Assembly: GCA_937124615.1 (NCBI GenBank)
Contig: CAKZKR010000016.1
Span: 62,001 to 126,000, forward strand
Direction of reading: 5' to 3'
DNA length: 64,000 nucleotides
Source: an uncultured bacterium
GTDB taxonomy: Bacteria > Hydrogenedentota > Hydrogenedentia > Hydrogenedentales > Hydrogenedentaceae
Part shown: positions 18,454-31,052 of the stretch, one piece after another
Numbering within the stretch: the first letter of the stretch is position 1
How the letters are laid out: each line of letters opens with the position of its first letter
Made by a program: the position numbers and the translations under genes
Notes under the pieces: model-generated
Told to the model about the DNA's origin: nothing
Database searches by the model: none
What the model saw: only the letters and a program-made list of their open reading frames with translations

Positions 18454-19956
18454 TGAGATTACAAATCTTATCAAACAACAAATAAGTTTATATTCAAGTT
18501 CAATTGATGTCTCTGAAACAGGAACTGTTATTCAAAGTGGGGATGGAATTGCGCGTGTATTTGGATTAGAAAATGCTTTTATGGGCGAATTAATAGACCT
18601 ACCCCATAGTGTTAAGGGTATTGTATTTAGCCTTGAAGAGGACCATGTCGGAATTATACTCCTCGGGGATTATGAGCAAATTAAAGAGGGTGATGTCGCA
18701 AAACGTACATGGCGAATTGCTTCTGTCCCTGTTGGTGAACCTATTTTAGGTCGAGTGGTAAATGCTATTGGAGAACCCGTCGATACAGGAGGACCCATTC
18801 AGGCCGTAGAACATTATCCAGTTGAACGAATTGCTCCGGCAATCATAGAAAGGACACCCGTAAATACTCCCCTTCATACGGGGATTAAGGCTATTGATTC
18901 TATGGTTCCCATAGGAAGAGGTCAACGCGAACTAATTATAGGAGATAGACAAACAGGTAAAACATCTATTGCAATTGACACCATCGTCCATCAAAAAGAT
19001 AAAGATATTATTTGTATTTATGTAGCAATAGGACAAAAACGCTCAACCGTAGCACAGATAGTAAGTGACCTTACAAACTTTGGAGCCATGAAGTACACAA
19101 TAGTGGTGTCAGCAACGGCTTCGGAACCTGCACCTATGCAGTACCTGGCACCATTTGCGGGTTGTGCCATCGGTGAATATTTTAGAGATAAAGGGAAACA
19201 TGTTTTAATTATTTATGATGATTTATCAAAACATGCCAGTGCATATCGACAAATATCCTTGTTATTAAGAAGACCCCCTGGAAGAGAAGCCTACCCGGGG
19301 GATATTTTCTATCTACATAGTCGTTTGCTAGAAAGGTCAGCGTGTTTGCATCCCTCCAAAGGAGGAGGAACATTGACTGCTCTTCCTATCATTGAAACCC
19401 AAGAAGGAGATGTTTCTGCTTATATTCCTACCAATGTAATTTCTATAACAGACGGTCAGATATATTTAGAGTCTTCTCTGTTTCATTCCGGGATAAGACC
19501 AGCCATCAACCCGGGAATCAGCGTATCGCGAGTTGGAGGGTCTGCCCAAACGCCTATAATGAAAAAAATTTCCGGGACATTGCGTGTTTTAATGGCACAA
19601 TACCGTGAATTAGAAGTATTTGCTCAATTCGGTAGTGAACTTGATGACTCTTCAAAAGCACAATTAGAAAGGGGGAAAAGACTCACTAAAATTTTAGTAC
19701 AGGGTCGTTTTGAAACATTACCTTTAGCAGATGAAATCATTATTATTCACGCCGGAGTTTCAGGAATGCTTGACAATATATCTGTAAATGCATTACCACG
19801 ATTTGAAAAAGAATTAATCTCATTTATAAAAACAGAACAACCTTCTTTGTACGATTACCTTGGCACAAATAATAAATGGACCGTGGAAATGCAAAAAGAA
19901 CTGGACAGTCTTATTAATCGTTTTCTTTCTGAAAAATGGCATGAAGGGAAACATTT

Positions 19957-19960
<4 letters not shown>
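18431..19960 (+). CDS. atpA: ATP synthase subunit alpha
   Basis: The 509-residue non-catalytic nucleotide-binding subunit of F1. The Walker A motif GDRQTGKTS is near residue 170, and the family signature [14 protein letters not shown] is present near 355. The ATG lies inside the end of atpH. It overlaps atpG by four bases (ATGA). Length and motifs are fully normal. Confidence 0.98.
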
Positions 19961-22242
<2,282 letters not shown>

Positions 22243-22243
<1 letters not shown>

Positions 22244-22659
22244 TGCATAAAGAATTTATCTTTCAGATGTTTGCATTAAACACAAAACCAATTACCATGG
22301 ATATAATCTCAGTCTCTCTACCTGTATCCAATGGTACCATTACGATATTGCAAGGGCATACTCCATTAATTACGGCTCTTGAAATGGGGATTGTATCCAT
22401 CCAACAACAGACGAAAAACAAAAATTTTTTCGCCATAATGGGGGGTCTTGCACAAATAACCAAAGACCGGGTAGTAATATATACAAATGCATACGAAGAA
22501 GGAAGTAAAGTTCCAAAAGATGAAACAGAATTTAATGAGTGGAACAAGGAAATCACTTATGAAAAGAAAAAAGATGAAGAGCGAATCCGATTTCACTTAA
22601 TTAATACAATAAACAAATGGCGGGAAACACATCGGAAGGGCCGTATTTTAAGTCCATGA
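22243..22659 (+). CDS. atpC: ATP synthase subunit epsilon
   Basis: A 138-residue subunit with the N-terminal beta-sandwich (GTITILQGHTPLITALEMG) and a C-terminal helical part (residues ~90-138) that inhibits ATP hydrolysis in relatives. The start overlaps the atpD stop by one base (TGATG), and the stop overlaps the following methyltransferase start (ATGA). It closes the ATP synthase set: Z-I-B-E-F-b'-H-A-G-D-C. Confidence 0.93.
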
Positions 22660-23792
22660 ATAAATCTATACCTACTGCTTATATTAAAGAAAATGAAGAA
22701 AAAAGAATATTAAGAGGGCATTTGTGGATATTTAAAAACGAATTATTAAAACATAACTCCAACGATGATGGGGAAATTATTGATATTTTTAATTCTAAAA
22801 ACCGCTTTATTTGTAGGGGTTTTTTTCAAAAAGAAGGAAATATCTTCGCTCGCGTTTTGTCTTTCCATCAGGAAGAAATAAATACACATTTTTTTATCAA
22901 AAAATTAAAAACGGCATTAAGCCTAAGAACAAAATTATTTCCAAGATCTAATGTATACCGCTGGATACATGCAGAAAGTGATTTTTTACCGGGACTTGTT
23001 ATTGATAGATACCAATCATCAGTTATCATTACTACACAATGCAAATTCTATAGTCAATATAAAAATTACTTATTCGATGCACTAAAGAGTTTTAAGGACA
23101 TAGAAAATATATATTTTAAATCGGAGGAAGAACTACCGGATGATATTCCTGAAGAAATACTATGTAATATCAACAATCTTAAATTTTATGCTCCTATTAA
23201 AAAAGCACAAAAAACAGGTCTTTTTCTTGACCAGAGACTTAATTACACCTATTCTCAAAAATATATGATAGGGGCTAAAGTTCTTGACTGTTTTTGCTAT
23301 GTGGGGTTATGGACATGTCATTGTATTCAAGCAGGAGCAATGAATGTAGTTGCAGTTGATAGTTCCAGTGATGCCATATATAGAGCAAGAAATAATTTGG
23401 AGTTAAACGGATACATTAATCGAGCCATCTTTTATAACATGGAAATTGAAGAATACTTTAACCAAAACCCCCAAGAAGAATTTGATGTAATTATATTAGA
23501 CCCTCCTGCTTATGCAAAGAAAAAAACAGATTTCAAAAAAGCATTTCTCAAATACCAAAGAATAAATTCTATAGCATTGAAACATATAATAAAAGGTGGA
23601 TTTTTAATTACATGTTCGTGCTCTCATTATATATCTCCCACTGATTTCCGAGAAATTATTAAGAGGTCAGCAAGAAATGTCTCTCGAGAGGTTAGGCTAT
23701 TAGAGTTTCATGGAGCCTCCCCTGACCATCCTGAAATTTTAATCATGCCTGAATTATCCTATCTGAAATGTGCTATTTTTCAAGTGTTTTAG
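22656..23792 (+). CDS. RlmI-like 23S rRNA m5C methyltransferase with PUA domain
   Basis: About 378 residues. The N-terminal PUA domain (RILRGHLWIFKNEL) is followed by the RlmI linker (AESDFLPGLVIDRY) and KTGLFLDQRLNY. The SAM-binding motif VLDCFCYVGLW is near residue 205, and the DPPAYAKKK motif and catalytic-Cys region TCSCSHY are further on. These are typical of RlmI/YccW, which makes 5-methylcytosine in 23S rRNA. The ATG at 22656 overlaps the atpC stop; a longer form from 22617 would overlap atpC by 43 bases. The exact target base is inferred. Confidence 0.88.
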   Translation: MNKSIPTAYIKENEEKRILRGHLWIFKNELLKHNSNDDGEIIDIFNSKNRFICRGFFQKEGNIFARVLSFHQEEINTHFFIKKLKTALSLRTKLFPRSNVYRWIHAESDFLPGLVIDRYQSSVIITTQCKFYSQYKNYLFDALKSFKDIENIYFKSEEELPDDIPEEILCNINNLKFYAPIKKAQKTGLFLDQRLNYTYSQKYMIGAKVLDCFCYVGLWTCHCIQAGAMNVVAVDSSSDAIYRARNNLELNGYINRAIFYNMEIEEYFNQNPQEEFDVIILDPPAYAKKKTDFKKAFLKYQRINSIALKHIIKGGFLITCSCSHYISPTDFREIIKRSARNVSREVRLLEFHGASPDHPEILIMPELSYLKCAIFQVF

Positions 23793-23799
23793 ACTACGA

Positions 23800-24714
23800 T
23801 TATTTCTCTCTTTCTTTTTTTTCATAGGGTTCAATGTGAATAAGCACATCCACAACATTTTGTCCTTTTTCCAATAAGGCATGTTTTACTCTTCCTGCGA
23901 TGATGTGCCCATCATAAACTGAGGCACATGGGTCTACCATTACATGCAAATCAACGGCAATACCTCCTCCTATGTAACGACTTCTAATTGCATGGACGCT
24001 TTTTACTCCTCCTATAGATAAGGCAATTTCATATATTTTAGCCATTTCTTCTTTAGTAATACCTTTATCGACTAAAATATTCAACATTGGAAGAATTATT
24101 CGATACGCTGAATATATAATTAAAAGACAAACAATTAGAGCCCCTATCGGATCTAAAATACTATATGACGGATTAATCGTTATTCCTATGCCTGCAATTA
24201 CTACAGGAATAGAACTCAAACTATCGGAGCGATGATGCCATGCGTTTGCAATTACTGCCGAAGAATGTATCCTTTTCCCAACAAAAACGGTGTATTGATA
24301 CAATAATTCTTTGGAAACTACTGAAATAATTGCAATAATTGTCATGGGAATTGAATAGATAAATTCCTTTTTATCAAATAAAATAATAGACCTTATAGCT
24401 TGAAAACCTAAAAAAACTCCAACAAGCCCTAATAAAATCCCAATAAGTATAGTTACAAGCATTTCTATTCGTCCATGACCATGGGGATGGCTAATATCAG
24501 CAGGTGCCGTCCAAAAAGGTTCTCCAAAAATTACGGCCAGGTCGGTTATTCCATCAGATAAACTATGGATACCATCTGCAATGAGGGCTTGACTACGAAT
24601 AACATAGCCCACCGTTACTTTTAAGATTGTAATCAGGATATTAAACAACAAACCTAATAATGTTACACGAGTTAACTCTTTCCTGTAATTTTTATCGTAA
24701 TAATTTTGTGGCAT
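23800..24714 (-). CDS. Cation diffusion facilitator (CDF) metal exporter
   Basis: A 304-residue member of the CDF family, exporting divalent metals in exchange for protons. The metal site is visible in DGIHSLSDGITD (helix 2) and HHRSDSLSS (helix 5). Six membrane helices cover ~15-205, and the cytoplasmic C-terminal metal-sensing domain runs from ~215 to the end (SVHAIRSRYIGGGIAVDLHV). It is convergent with the methyltransferase (7 bases between stops) and divergent from the subtilase. The metal (Zn, Fe, Mn or Co) cannot be told from sequence alone. Confidence 0.93.
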   Translation of the reverse strand: MPQNYYDKNYRKELTRVTLLGLLFNILITILKVTVGYVIRSQALIADGIHSLSDGITDLAVIFGEPFWTAPADISHPHGHGRIEMLVTILIGILLGLVGVFLGFQAIRSIILFDKKEFIYSIPMTIIAIISVVSKELLYQYTVFVGKRIHSSAVIANAWHHRSDSLSSIPVVIAGIGITINPSYSILDPIGALIVCLLIIYSAYRIILPMLNILVDKGITKEEMAKIYEIALSIGGVKSVHAIRSRYIGGGIAVDLHVMVDPCASVYDGHIIAGRVKHALLEKGQNVVDVLIHIEPYEKKEREK

Positions 24715-24776
24715 AATAAAAAGGTGATGTTTATATCTAAAAATTATAAAGAAAAATATTGGGACTTTATTATAAC

Positions 24777-27700
24777 ATGAATAATCATTGGTCTTTCTTA
24801 AAAATAAAATTTATAAGTATTATTTCACTTTTATTGTTTGTATATAGTGCTCATAACGCTTCATCTGCAGACTCTATTCCCGTCATAATTGAACTCAATA
24901 CGCCTTGTGGCGTAGAGTTTCTTTCTCAAATTAAGGGGAACCAAAAATCGCTGGAAGAAGAGACAATAAGTCTGAAAAATCATCTAAATAAAATCGAAAT
25001 GGAACAGAATGTTTTTATAAGTAAGTTAATAAAAAAGAAATCTTTTTCACAAAACATTCTCTTCAAAGTTCAAAAAGTATTTAATGGGATAGGTGTATAT
25101 TTAGAACCTGAATGTATTCATGAACTGGAGAAAGAAACAGAGGTAAAATCTATTCACTTATTAGCTCGTGTGAGTATCGATTTAGCATATAGTTTACCTT
25201 TTATAGGTGCTCCTTATGCATGGAGTCAATATAGGGTTACAGGAAAAGGAATAAAGATAGGTATAATTGACACAGGAATTGATTATATTCATAAAGATTT
25301 TGGAGGGTCCGGAAGTCAGCAAGACTATAGTATAAATGACCCTACCACTATTAGTGATGGGTTGTTCCCAACATCAAAAATAGCCGGTGGATATGACTTT
25401 GTTGGTGAGAACTATGATCCTGAGGTTTTGGGGAATAATATTCCTATACCGGACCCTGACCCTTTTGACCAAAATGGACATGGAACACATGTTGCGGGAA
25501 TTATTGGGGGATACGGAGTATTGAACAGTGGTGCTACCTATACATTTGATTACACACAACTTATTATAAGTTATCCTTTCCTGGTCCATCCCGGTGTCGC
25601 ACCAAAAACAGAACTTTATGCATTGAAAATTTTTTCTAAAGCATCCAAAAGTGAAATTTTAATTCCTGCTATTGAATGGGCAATTGACCCCAATCAAGAT
25701 GGTGATTTTTCAGACCACTTAAACATATTAAACTTATCCTTAGGTGAAGACTTTGGTTTTTCAGATACACCCGAAGCAATTGCTTGTAATAATGCATCTA
25801 AAATTGGCGTAGTAGTTGTTGTCTCTGCTGGAAATAGAGGTGATGCTTTTTTTTCTGTTGGTACACCCGCTTCTGCAGAAAGTGTGATTGCCGTTTCTGC
25901 TTGTGAAGATGCAGACCCTTCTCTGACAGGGGGAGTCCCTTCACGAATTGCATATTTTTCTTCGCGTGGACCTTCAATTTATTCATCAGGAAGGCTATTG
26001 TTAAAACCCGATATATCGGCTCCCGGTGTCCATATCCGCTCTGCAAATTTACTTTCAAATCCAATTGCTCGAACAAGTTCAGGGACATCTATGTCGGCTC
26101 CTCATATTACAGGGCTTTCTGCTCTCTTGAAAGAAATGAGACCGAATCTAACTGCACAAGAGATAAAAACAATTCTTATCAATAACGCTACTTTAGCAAC
26201 ATATCTCTACAAGACAGGAGAATCTATTTTTGCTCCACCACAAGTTGGGGGAATAGGTAGAAATGATTTTTCTAACAATATAGTTACCAATTTTCTTTTC
26301 TATGACAAAGAGTACCCAGAGGCCGTATCTCTAACATTCAAAACTCAAGAAATATCTGAATCTACAACAGAAGAAAGATGGATTCGTGCTGAAAATCGTT
26401 CACAAAACACGAAATTTTTCAAATTAACATTTATACAACAAACAATGATTTCAGGAGTTAACATTGAAATACCCATAAATGTTTCATCTCCTGTTAATCC
26501 GGCTTCTTTTTTTGATTTCCCTGTCATATTAAATGTTGATGTTACACAACTGAAACATAACAGAGACCCTTCCCTCGATTTTAGATACAACGAACCTTAT
26601 CGTTCATGGTTAAGTGAGCATAGCGGTATATTTTTATTAGAAGACATGACAAATAATAATACTCTACATCTTCCATTTTATACCCAAATCCAGCCTGTTT
26701 CTGATATTTCTTTATACGATTTCTATCTAGATTTTTCTACAACGAACACAGATTCTTTAAGAACTGAGGGTAAAGAACTATATACAGGTGATAATTTTCC
26801 TAATGATTTCATTTCTTTTTTATCTTTTTATGAATTAAAGAGTATCAGTAAAAAGCAAGAAAAACTTCCGGACTACTTAGCTTGTGCAGATATTCAGTAT
26901 TTAGGAATAACAGACAATCTATCTTACTTATCTGAAACAAATAATATAGAAGATGCTGTAATCTATTTTTTAGTTTCTACTTTCTCTTCATGGAGTTCCC
27001 CAAACCAAGTACGTTTTACAATCTATATCGACACTAATAATGATGGGAAAACAGATTATTCTCTTTATAATTCTACTACCTACTCCGGAAGCATCCCTCC
27101 ACCATCATCGGATGTTTTTGTTTCTGTGCTTTCAAATCTCAAAAATGAAACAAAGATTCAATATCCATTAAATGCTTTTAGGGCTTCTGAATTTGACACT
27201 AATTTATTTAAAACGAATGTTATGGTCCTTGCTGTCAGGGCGAGTGATTTAAACCTGAGTGATAAGAATAACACAATCGGATTCTTTTGCGAATCGAGTT
27301 TTAATAAAGATATACCCATAATCATTGATCAGGTTCCCGAACAAATCCCAACCCAACCCAAAAAAAGGCTTATATATAACCTAAAAAAGAAATCGCTACA
27401 TATTACATCTGAAATATTAACAGATGTTTTTTCGTTTGCTAAAAAAGATATACCTATAACCATATCGATTCTTGAAGATAATTATTTCACCTATAAAACT
27501 TCTGGACTACTCGCTTTCTTCACACATAACAAAAAAAATAAAAAACTTCAATTCATCCCTATAATTACATCCGGTGATACAGATAATGACACAATTCCTG
27601 ATGTTGTGGAAAGCATTTCTGATACGGATGAAGATGGAATACCTGACCTTATTGATCTCGACAGTGATAACGATGGAATCCCTGATAATATTGAAGGAAC

Positions 27701-28337
27701 AGAAGATAGAAATAATAATGGTGTTCCTGACTATATTGATCCAGAACCCGTAATTGAGGAAGGGAATCCGGATATAGAGGGAGAATTAGAAGGGTTAATA
27801 GAGGGTCCAGAAGAAGGGGTATATGAGGGTTTATTAGAGGGGATATACGAGGGCGAAGGTGAAGAAATAGCCGAAGGGAACACAGAAGGGCTTCTTACTA
27901 ATGAAGGAACAGATGAAGGTTTGTCGGAAGGTATTCTTTCTAAAGAAGGAGAAGAAGAGGGAATAATAGAAGGAAATTTGGAAGGAGAAATTATCCCTTA
28001 TCCTCCATATCATGTTACAGCAACAGACGGTTTGTATTCAGAATATGTTTTAATAGAATGGAAAACAAAGGATAATGATAACAAATATGAATTTGAGGTG
28101 CTCAGGGGTATAGAAAATGATTGTACTAACGCAACTTCTATTGGGGTTACTTCTCATACATATTTTCTTGACTATACAGCAGAAGCACCTATCATAAGAA
28201 AAGGCTTTTTTTGTTTTAGGGAGAAGATAAGTCCTGTAGTATATTATTATTGGATTCGAGCAAGAGAAAAGAACGGAACAAATACCCCAAATTGGTCTGA
28301 TTGTAGTATTCCTGACAAAGGCTGGCGAGGAAAGTAA
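24777..28337 (+). CDS. Secreted subtilisin-like protease with TSP3 and Glu-Gly repeats
   Basis: About 1186 residues. A signal peptide covers 1-31. A propeptide-like region precedes the S8 peptidase domain, which has an intact triad: Asp165 (IIDTGID), His235 (NGHGTHVAG) and Ser438 (SGTSMSAPH), with oxyanion Asn353. A beta-rich middle follows. Thrombospondin-3-type calcium repeats lie at ~930-990 (DTDEDGIPDLIDLDSDNDG). Residues ~993-1072 are an acidic linker of about eighteen EG dipeptides, and the last ~110 residues are fibronectin-III-like. The ATG at 24777 gives a normal signal peptide. It is probably exported and used on extracellular protein; the EG region may tether or space the C-terminal domain. 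Confidence 0.92.
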   Translation: MNNHWSFLKIKFISIISLLLFVYSAHNASSADSIPVIIELNTPCGVEFLSQIKGNQKSLEEETISLKNHLNKIEMEQNVFISKLIKKKSFSQNILFKVQKVFNGIGVYLEPECIHELEKETEVKSIHLLARVSIDLAYSLPFIGAPYAWSQYRVTGKGIKIGIIDTGIDYIHKDFGGSGSQQDYSINDPTTISDGLFPTSKIAGGYDFVGENYDPEVLGNNIPIPDPDPFDQNGHGTHVAGIIGGYGVLNSGATYTFDYTQLIISYPFLVHPGVAPKTELYALKIFSKASKSEILIPAIEWAIDPNQDGDFSDHLNILNLSLGEDFGFSDTPEAIACNNASKIGVVVVVSAGNRGDAFFSVGTPASAESVIAVSACEDADPSLTGGVPSRIAYFSSRGPSIYSSGRLLLKPDISAPGVHIRSANLLSNPIARTSSGTSMSAPHITGLSALLKEMRPNLTAQEIKTILINNATLATYLYKTGESIFAPPQVGGIGRNDFSNNIVTNFLFYDKEYPEAVSLTFKTQEISESTTEERWIRAENRSQNTKFFKLTFIQQTMISGVNIEIPINVSSPVNPASFFDFPVILNVDVTQLKHNRDPSLDFRYNEPYRSWLSEHSGIFLLEDMTNNNTLHLPFYTQIQPVSDISLYDFYLDFSTTNTDSLRTEGKELYTGDNFPNDFISFLSFYELKSISKKQEKLPDYLACADIQYLGITDNLSYLSETNNIEDAVIYFLVSTFSSWSSPNQVRFTIYIDTNNDGKTDYSLYNSTTYSGSIPPPSSDVFVSVLSNLKNETKIQYPLNAFRASEFDTNLFKTNVMVLAVRASDLNLSDKNNTIGFFCESSFNKDIPIIIDQVPEQIPTQPKKRLIYNLKKKSLHITSEILTDVFSFAKKDIPITISILEDNYFTYKTSGLLAFFTHNKKNKKLQFIPIITSGDTDNDTIPDVVESISDTDEDGIPDLIDLDSDNDGIPDNIEGTEDRNNNGVPDYIDPEPVIEEGNPDIEGELEGLIEGPEEGVYEGLLEGIYEGEGEEIAEGNTEGLLTNEGTDEGLSEGILSKEGEEEGIIEGNLEGEIIPYPPYHVTATDGLYSEYVLIEWKTKDNDNKYEFEVLRGIENDCTNATSIGVTSHTYFLDYTAEAPIIRKGFFCFREKISPVVYYYWIRAREKNGTNTPNWSDCSIPDKGWRGK
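27754..27993 (+). repeat. Glu-Gly (EG) repeat linker inside the subtilase gene
   Basis: The translated segment has EG about every three to five residues (IEG, LEG, YEG, LEG, AEG, NEG, SEG and so on), close to eighteen times. Codons vary between gaa/gag and ggg/gga/ggt, so the repeat is kept at the protein level and not as an exact DNA repeat. It separates TSP3 calcium repeats from a fibronectin-like end domain. Confidence 0.85.
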
Positions 28338-28347
28338 ATGAGATTTT

Positions 28348-29643
28348 TTATTCTAAATATCCCATCGATCGCAAAACTTCAATATCCTCTTCAGTTATTT
28401 TTTTGTGAGAACTTTTGTTATTTATTGGTGTACTCTTAGACCACTTATTTATTTTCTGCTGAAGTTCAAAAACTTTTTCTGGATATTTTTTAACAAGATT
28501 ATCACTTTCATCAGGGTCCTCCATAATATTATAAAGTTCTTTCTTTTCCCCTTTAACAATAAGTTTCCAGTTACCAACAATAACAGATTGCATAATAGGA
28601 GCAGAGTTTTTTAAAAAGAATCTTAATATGGGAATTTTAGGAACAGCACCCCCATAGGTTTCAATAACTCTGGTTCTTTCATAATCTATATTTCCCTTCA
28701 AAAAATCTATTCCTAACATATTTTTGTCTTTTTGAATGTTAGCAAGACCTAAAACTGTAGGACCTATATCAATTCCTCTTACAGGGATATCCGTTCTTCC
28801 CGGTTTAATCCCAGGAGCAACTATAATTAAAGGAATTCTGACTTCGTTCTGGTAGAGTTTCCTACCGTGTCCTAAGTAATTATGTTCATATAAACTTTCA
28901 CCATGGTCTGCAGTAAAGACAATAATTGTATTTTCAGGAACATGTTTTAAGAGAACACCTATTTGTTCATCTGTAAACCTTACTTCCGCATCATAATCTT
29001 TTATTGTTTTATATATCTTCCCATCTTTTATACTGCCTTTCTTACTGTGAACATTATACTCTTTACGAAAGCGGTATGGAGCATGCGGGTCACTATAATG
29101 GACCCATCCAAAAAAAGGTTTATGTCCAGACCGTTTGTTAAGTATTTCAATGGCATTCTTTGTTACTTCATCTGCCAATCGTTCTGATGAAAAAATACCC
29201 CACCTTTTAACATGAAAATCATCGTCATAAATATCAAAACCTTGATGTAAATTACTCAATTTAGATTTCAGTGTCCAATTACTTTGTATGCAAAAGGTAA
29301 AATACCCATTTTCTTTGAATAACTCAGTAATAGTTATTTCATCTTTTGAAATACCTAATCCATTTTTCGTTACACCTATTACTCTAGGGTATCTTGATGT
29401 AAACATTGATGAAAAAGAAGGACATGTGAGAGGCACTTCTGCAATGCAATTATCAAAAACAAACCCTTTTTCTGCAAGTTTGTCTATGTTTGGGGAAGTT
29501 GGGTATTGATAACCATAACAAGACAAATGGTCTGCACGGAGTGTATCCACAGTCAGAATTAATATGTTTGGATTTGCACTCGTATCTCCCAAATTGTGTA
29601 CAAACAAACAAGAATATACAAAAATACTAACAAACATTTTCAA
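28348..29643 (-). CDS. Sulfatase-like (alkaline phosphatase superfamily) hydrolase, Thr at active site
   Basis: A 431-residue exported protein with a weak signal peptide (1-23). The metal site is visible in ILTVDTLRADHLSCYG and TADHGESLYEH, and the C-terminus has the common LRSMGYLE ending. At the nucleophile motif (C/S-x-P-S-x-R in formylglycine sulfatases) it reads T73-C-P-S-F-S, so Thr73 takes the nucleophile position and the Arg is replaced by Ser. Thr is used by phosphoryl-transferring members of the superfamily, so sulfate-ester cleavage should not be assumed. It is convergent with the subtilase and runs into a lipoprotein gene six bases upstream. Confidence 0.85.
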   Translation of the reverse strand: MKMFVSIFVYSCLFVHNLGDTSANPNILILTVDTLRADHLSCYGYQYPTSPNIDKLAEKGFVFDNCIAEVPLTCPSFSSMFTSRYPRVIGVTKNGLGISKDEITITELFKENGYFTFCIQSNWTLKSKLSNLHQGFDIYDDDFHVKRWGIFSSERLADEVTKNAIEILNKRSGHKPFFGWVHYSDPHAPYRFRKEYNVHSKKGSIKDGKIYKTIKDYDAEVRFTDEQIGVLLKHVPENTIIVFTADHGESLYEHNYLGHGRKLYQNEVRIPLIIVAPGIKPGRTDIPVRGIDIGPTVLGLANIQKDKNMLGIDFLKGNIDYERTRVIETYGGAVPKIPILRFFLKNSAPIMQSVIVGNWKLIVKGEKKELYNIMEDPDESDNLVKKYPEKVFELQQKINKWSKSTPINNKSSHKKITEEDIEVLRSMGYLE

Positions 29644-29649
29644 ACTTTA

Positions 29650-30084
29650 TTATTTTAAAATCACAGGTATTTCTGCTTTTAATGTTTCAACTTTTCCTTC
29701 TCTCCCTCTTATATAAATTGGTAAATTATTCTTTGTATAAGTCATAATTTCTAACTTATATACTCCTGGGATTGCTTCTGGTGGAACATCTACCTTCAAA
29801 ATCCATATCCCATCGTTTGCTTTTTTATCCGGGTCAATACCATCATCCCTTAGTTTAAGTTTTATTCGGGGGTCTTCTTTTATTACAGCTTCTACTTTTT
29901 GTACTAAATGATGTTTGTCCTTTATACATACCTGGATAATTGCAGTATCTCCTGGAGATATTTCCATTGGGAGAATCTCCGCTTTTTTTATTGACGGTTG
30001 TCCAGCAATAGTTCTACAAGATGAAAAAAATAAAACAATTATTAAAGTGGTAGCAATTACACATATTATATTTCTTATTCTCAT
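29650..30084 (-). CDS. Lipoprotein with beta-sandwich domain, function unknown
   Basis: A 144-residue protein with a lipobox (FFSSC, Cys near residue 23), so it should be lipid-anchored after export. The rest is beta-rich with LRDDGIDPDKKANDGIW, a pattern seen in immunoglobulin-like and choice-of-anchor-X domains, where it often binds calcium. It lies six bases upstream of the sulfatase-like gene and is probably its operon partner. No specific function is recognised. Confidence 0.75.
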   Translation of the reverse strand: MRIRNIICVIATTLIIVLFFSSCRTIAGQPSIKKAEILPMEISPGDTAIIQVCIKDKHHLVQKVEAVIKEDPRIKLKLRDDGIDPDKKANDGIWILKVDVPPEAIPGVYKLEIMTYTKNNLPIYIRGREGKVETLKAEIPVILK

Positions 30085-30125
30085 TTTTTCATCTCCAAAT
30101 ACACTTTTGGTGTTATATGAGAAGT

Positions 30126-30166
30126 TTGATAATATATCAACATCCTTGATTTAAAGATTATATCAA
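30126..30166. promoter_or_regulatory. Two tandem TTGAT/ATCAA palindromes in a divergent gap
   Basis: TTGATAATATATCAA (30126-30140) has six-base arms around a 3-base centre. A second palindrome at 30146-30166 has TTGAT and ATCAA ends and an imperfect centre. They start 20 bases apart, close to two helical turns, between the divergent lipoprotein gene (start 30084) and the HAD phosphatase gene (start 30200). This is the layout of a paired operator. The binding protein is unknown, and AT-richness raises the chance rate. Confidence 0.4.
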
Positions 30167-30199
30167 ATGTCTAATTGAAATATATTTTGGAGTAGACAA

Positions 30200-30979
30200 A
30201 TGGATAATATTTTCGATAAAGTTACAAAAAATTATCTTATTGATATGGATGGTGTATTAGTTAGAGGAAACACCATTATCCCGGGTGCTAATCAATTTAT
30301 TGAAAGATTAACCAAGAAAAATTGCAAGTTTTTAGTCTTAACAAACAATCCTAAATTTACTCCTGAAGATTTATCCCATAGACTAAAAATACATAAATTA
30401 GAAATTCCTCATACCAATATTTTTACATCTGCTATGGCTGTTGGAATGTTTCTAAAAATGCAAAAGCCTAGGGGAACTGCTTATGTACTGGGAGAAAGTG
30501 GTCTGACTACCGCAATTCATCAGGCTGGTTATGTCATTACTGAATACAATCCCGATTATGTTATATTAGGAGAATCCTCTAATTTTAATTTCGACCAAAT
30601 AACACGAGCAGTCCGCTTAATCCGTAACGGAGCACGATTCATAGCAACCAATCCAGACCCTTTAGGTCCTACAGAAACAGGAATAGTTCCTGCTTGCGGT
30701 GCCATGGCGGCACTTATAGAAAAAGCAACGGGAAGAACACCTTTTTATATTGGCAAACCGAATCCTTTTATGATGAGAAGTGCTATGAATTACCTCGGTG
30801 TACACTCTGAAAATACTATAATTATAGGAGACCGTATGGATACAGATATTGTAGCAGGGGTACAAACAGGAGTAGAAACAATACTTGTATTAACCGGTGT
30901 AACTAAAATAGAGGATGTAGAAAGATATCCTTATCGCCCAACACGAATTGTAAACTCTGTTGAAGAAATAATCCCCTAA
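30200..30979 (+). CDS. HAD-IIA family sugar-phosphatase (NagD-like)
   Basis: A 259-residue HAD hydrolase. Motif I is [11 protein letters not shown] (nucleophile and acid/base aspartates near 12 and 14). Motif II is in [11 protein letters not shown]. The Lys motif is in GKPNPFMM, and motif IV is [13 protein letters not shown]. The C2B-type cap between motifs marks the NagD/AraL group, which removes phosphate from small sugar phosphates or nucleotides. A GGAG site is 9 bases upstream. It precedes the zinc-ribbon/TPR genes by 73 bases and may or may not share their transcript. Confidence 0.92.
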   Translation: MDNIFDKVTKNYLIDMDGVLVRGNTIIPGANQFIERLTKKNCKFLVLTNNPKFTPEDLSHRLKIHKLEIPHTNIFTSAMAVGMFLKMQKPRGTAYVLGESGLTTAIHQAGYVITEYNPDYVILGESSNFNFDQITRAVRLIRNGARFIATNPDPLGPTETGIVPACGAMAALIEKATGRTPFYIGKPNPFMMRSAMNYLGVHSENTIIIGDRMDTDIVAGVQTGVETILVLTGVTKIEDVERYPYRPTRIVNSVEEIIP

Positions 30980-31052
30980 ATTTTATTAGTATTTAAGTTA
31001 TAATGTTGTAAAGTAATTTTATACAATATAAAAGGAAAATAAATATAAAAAA

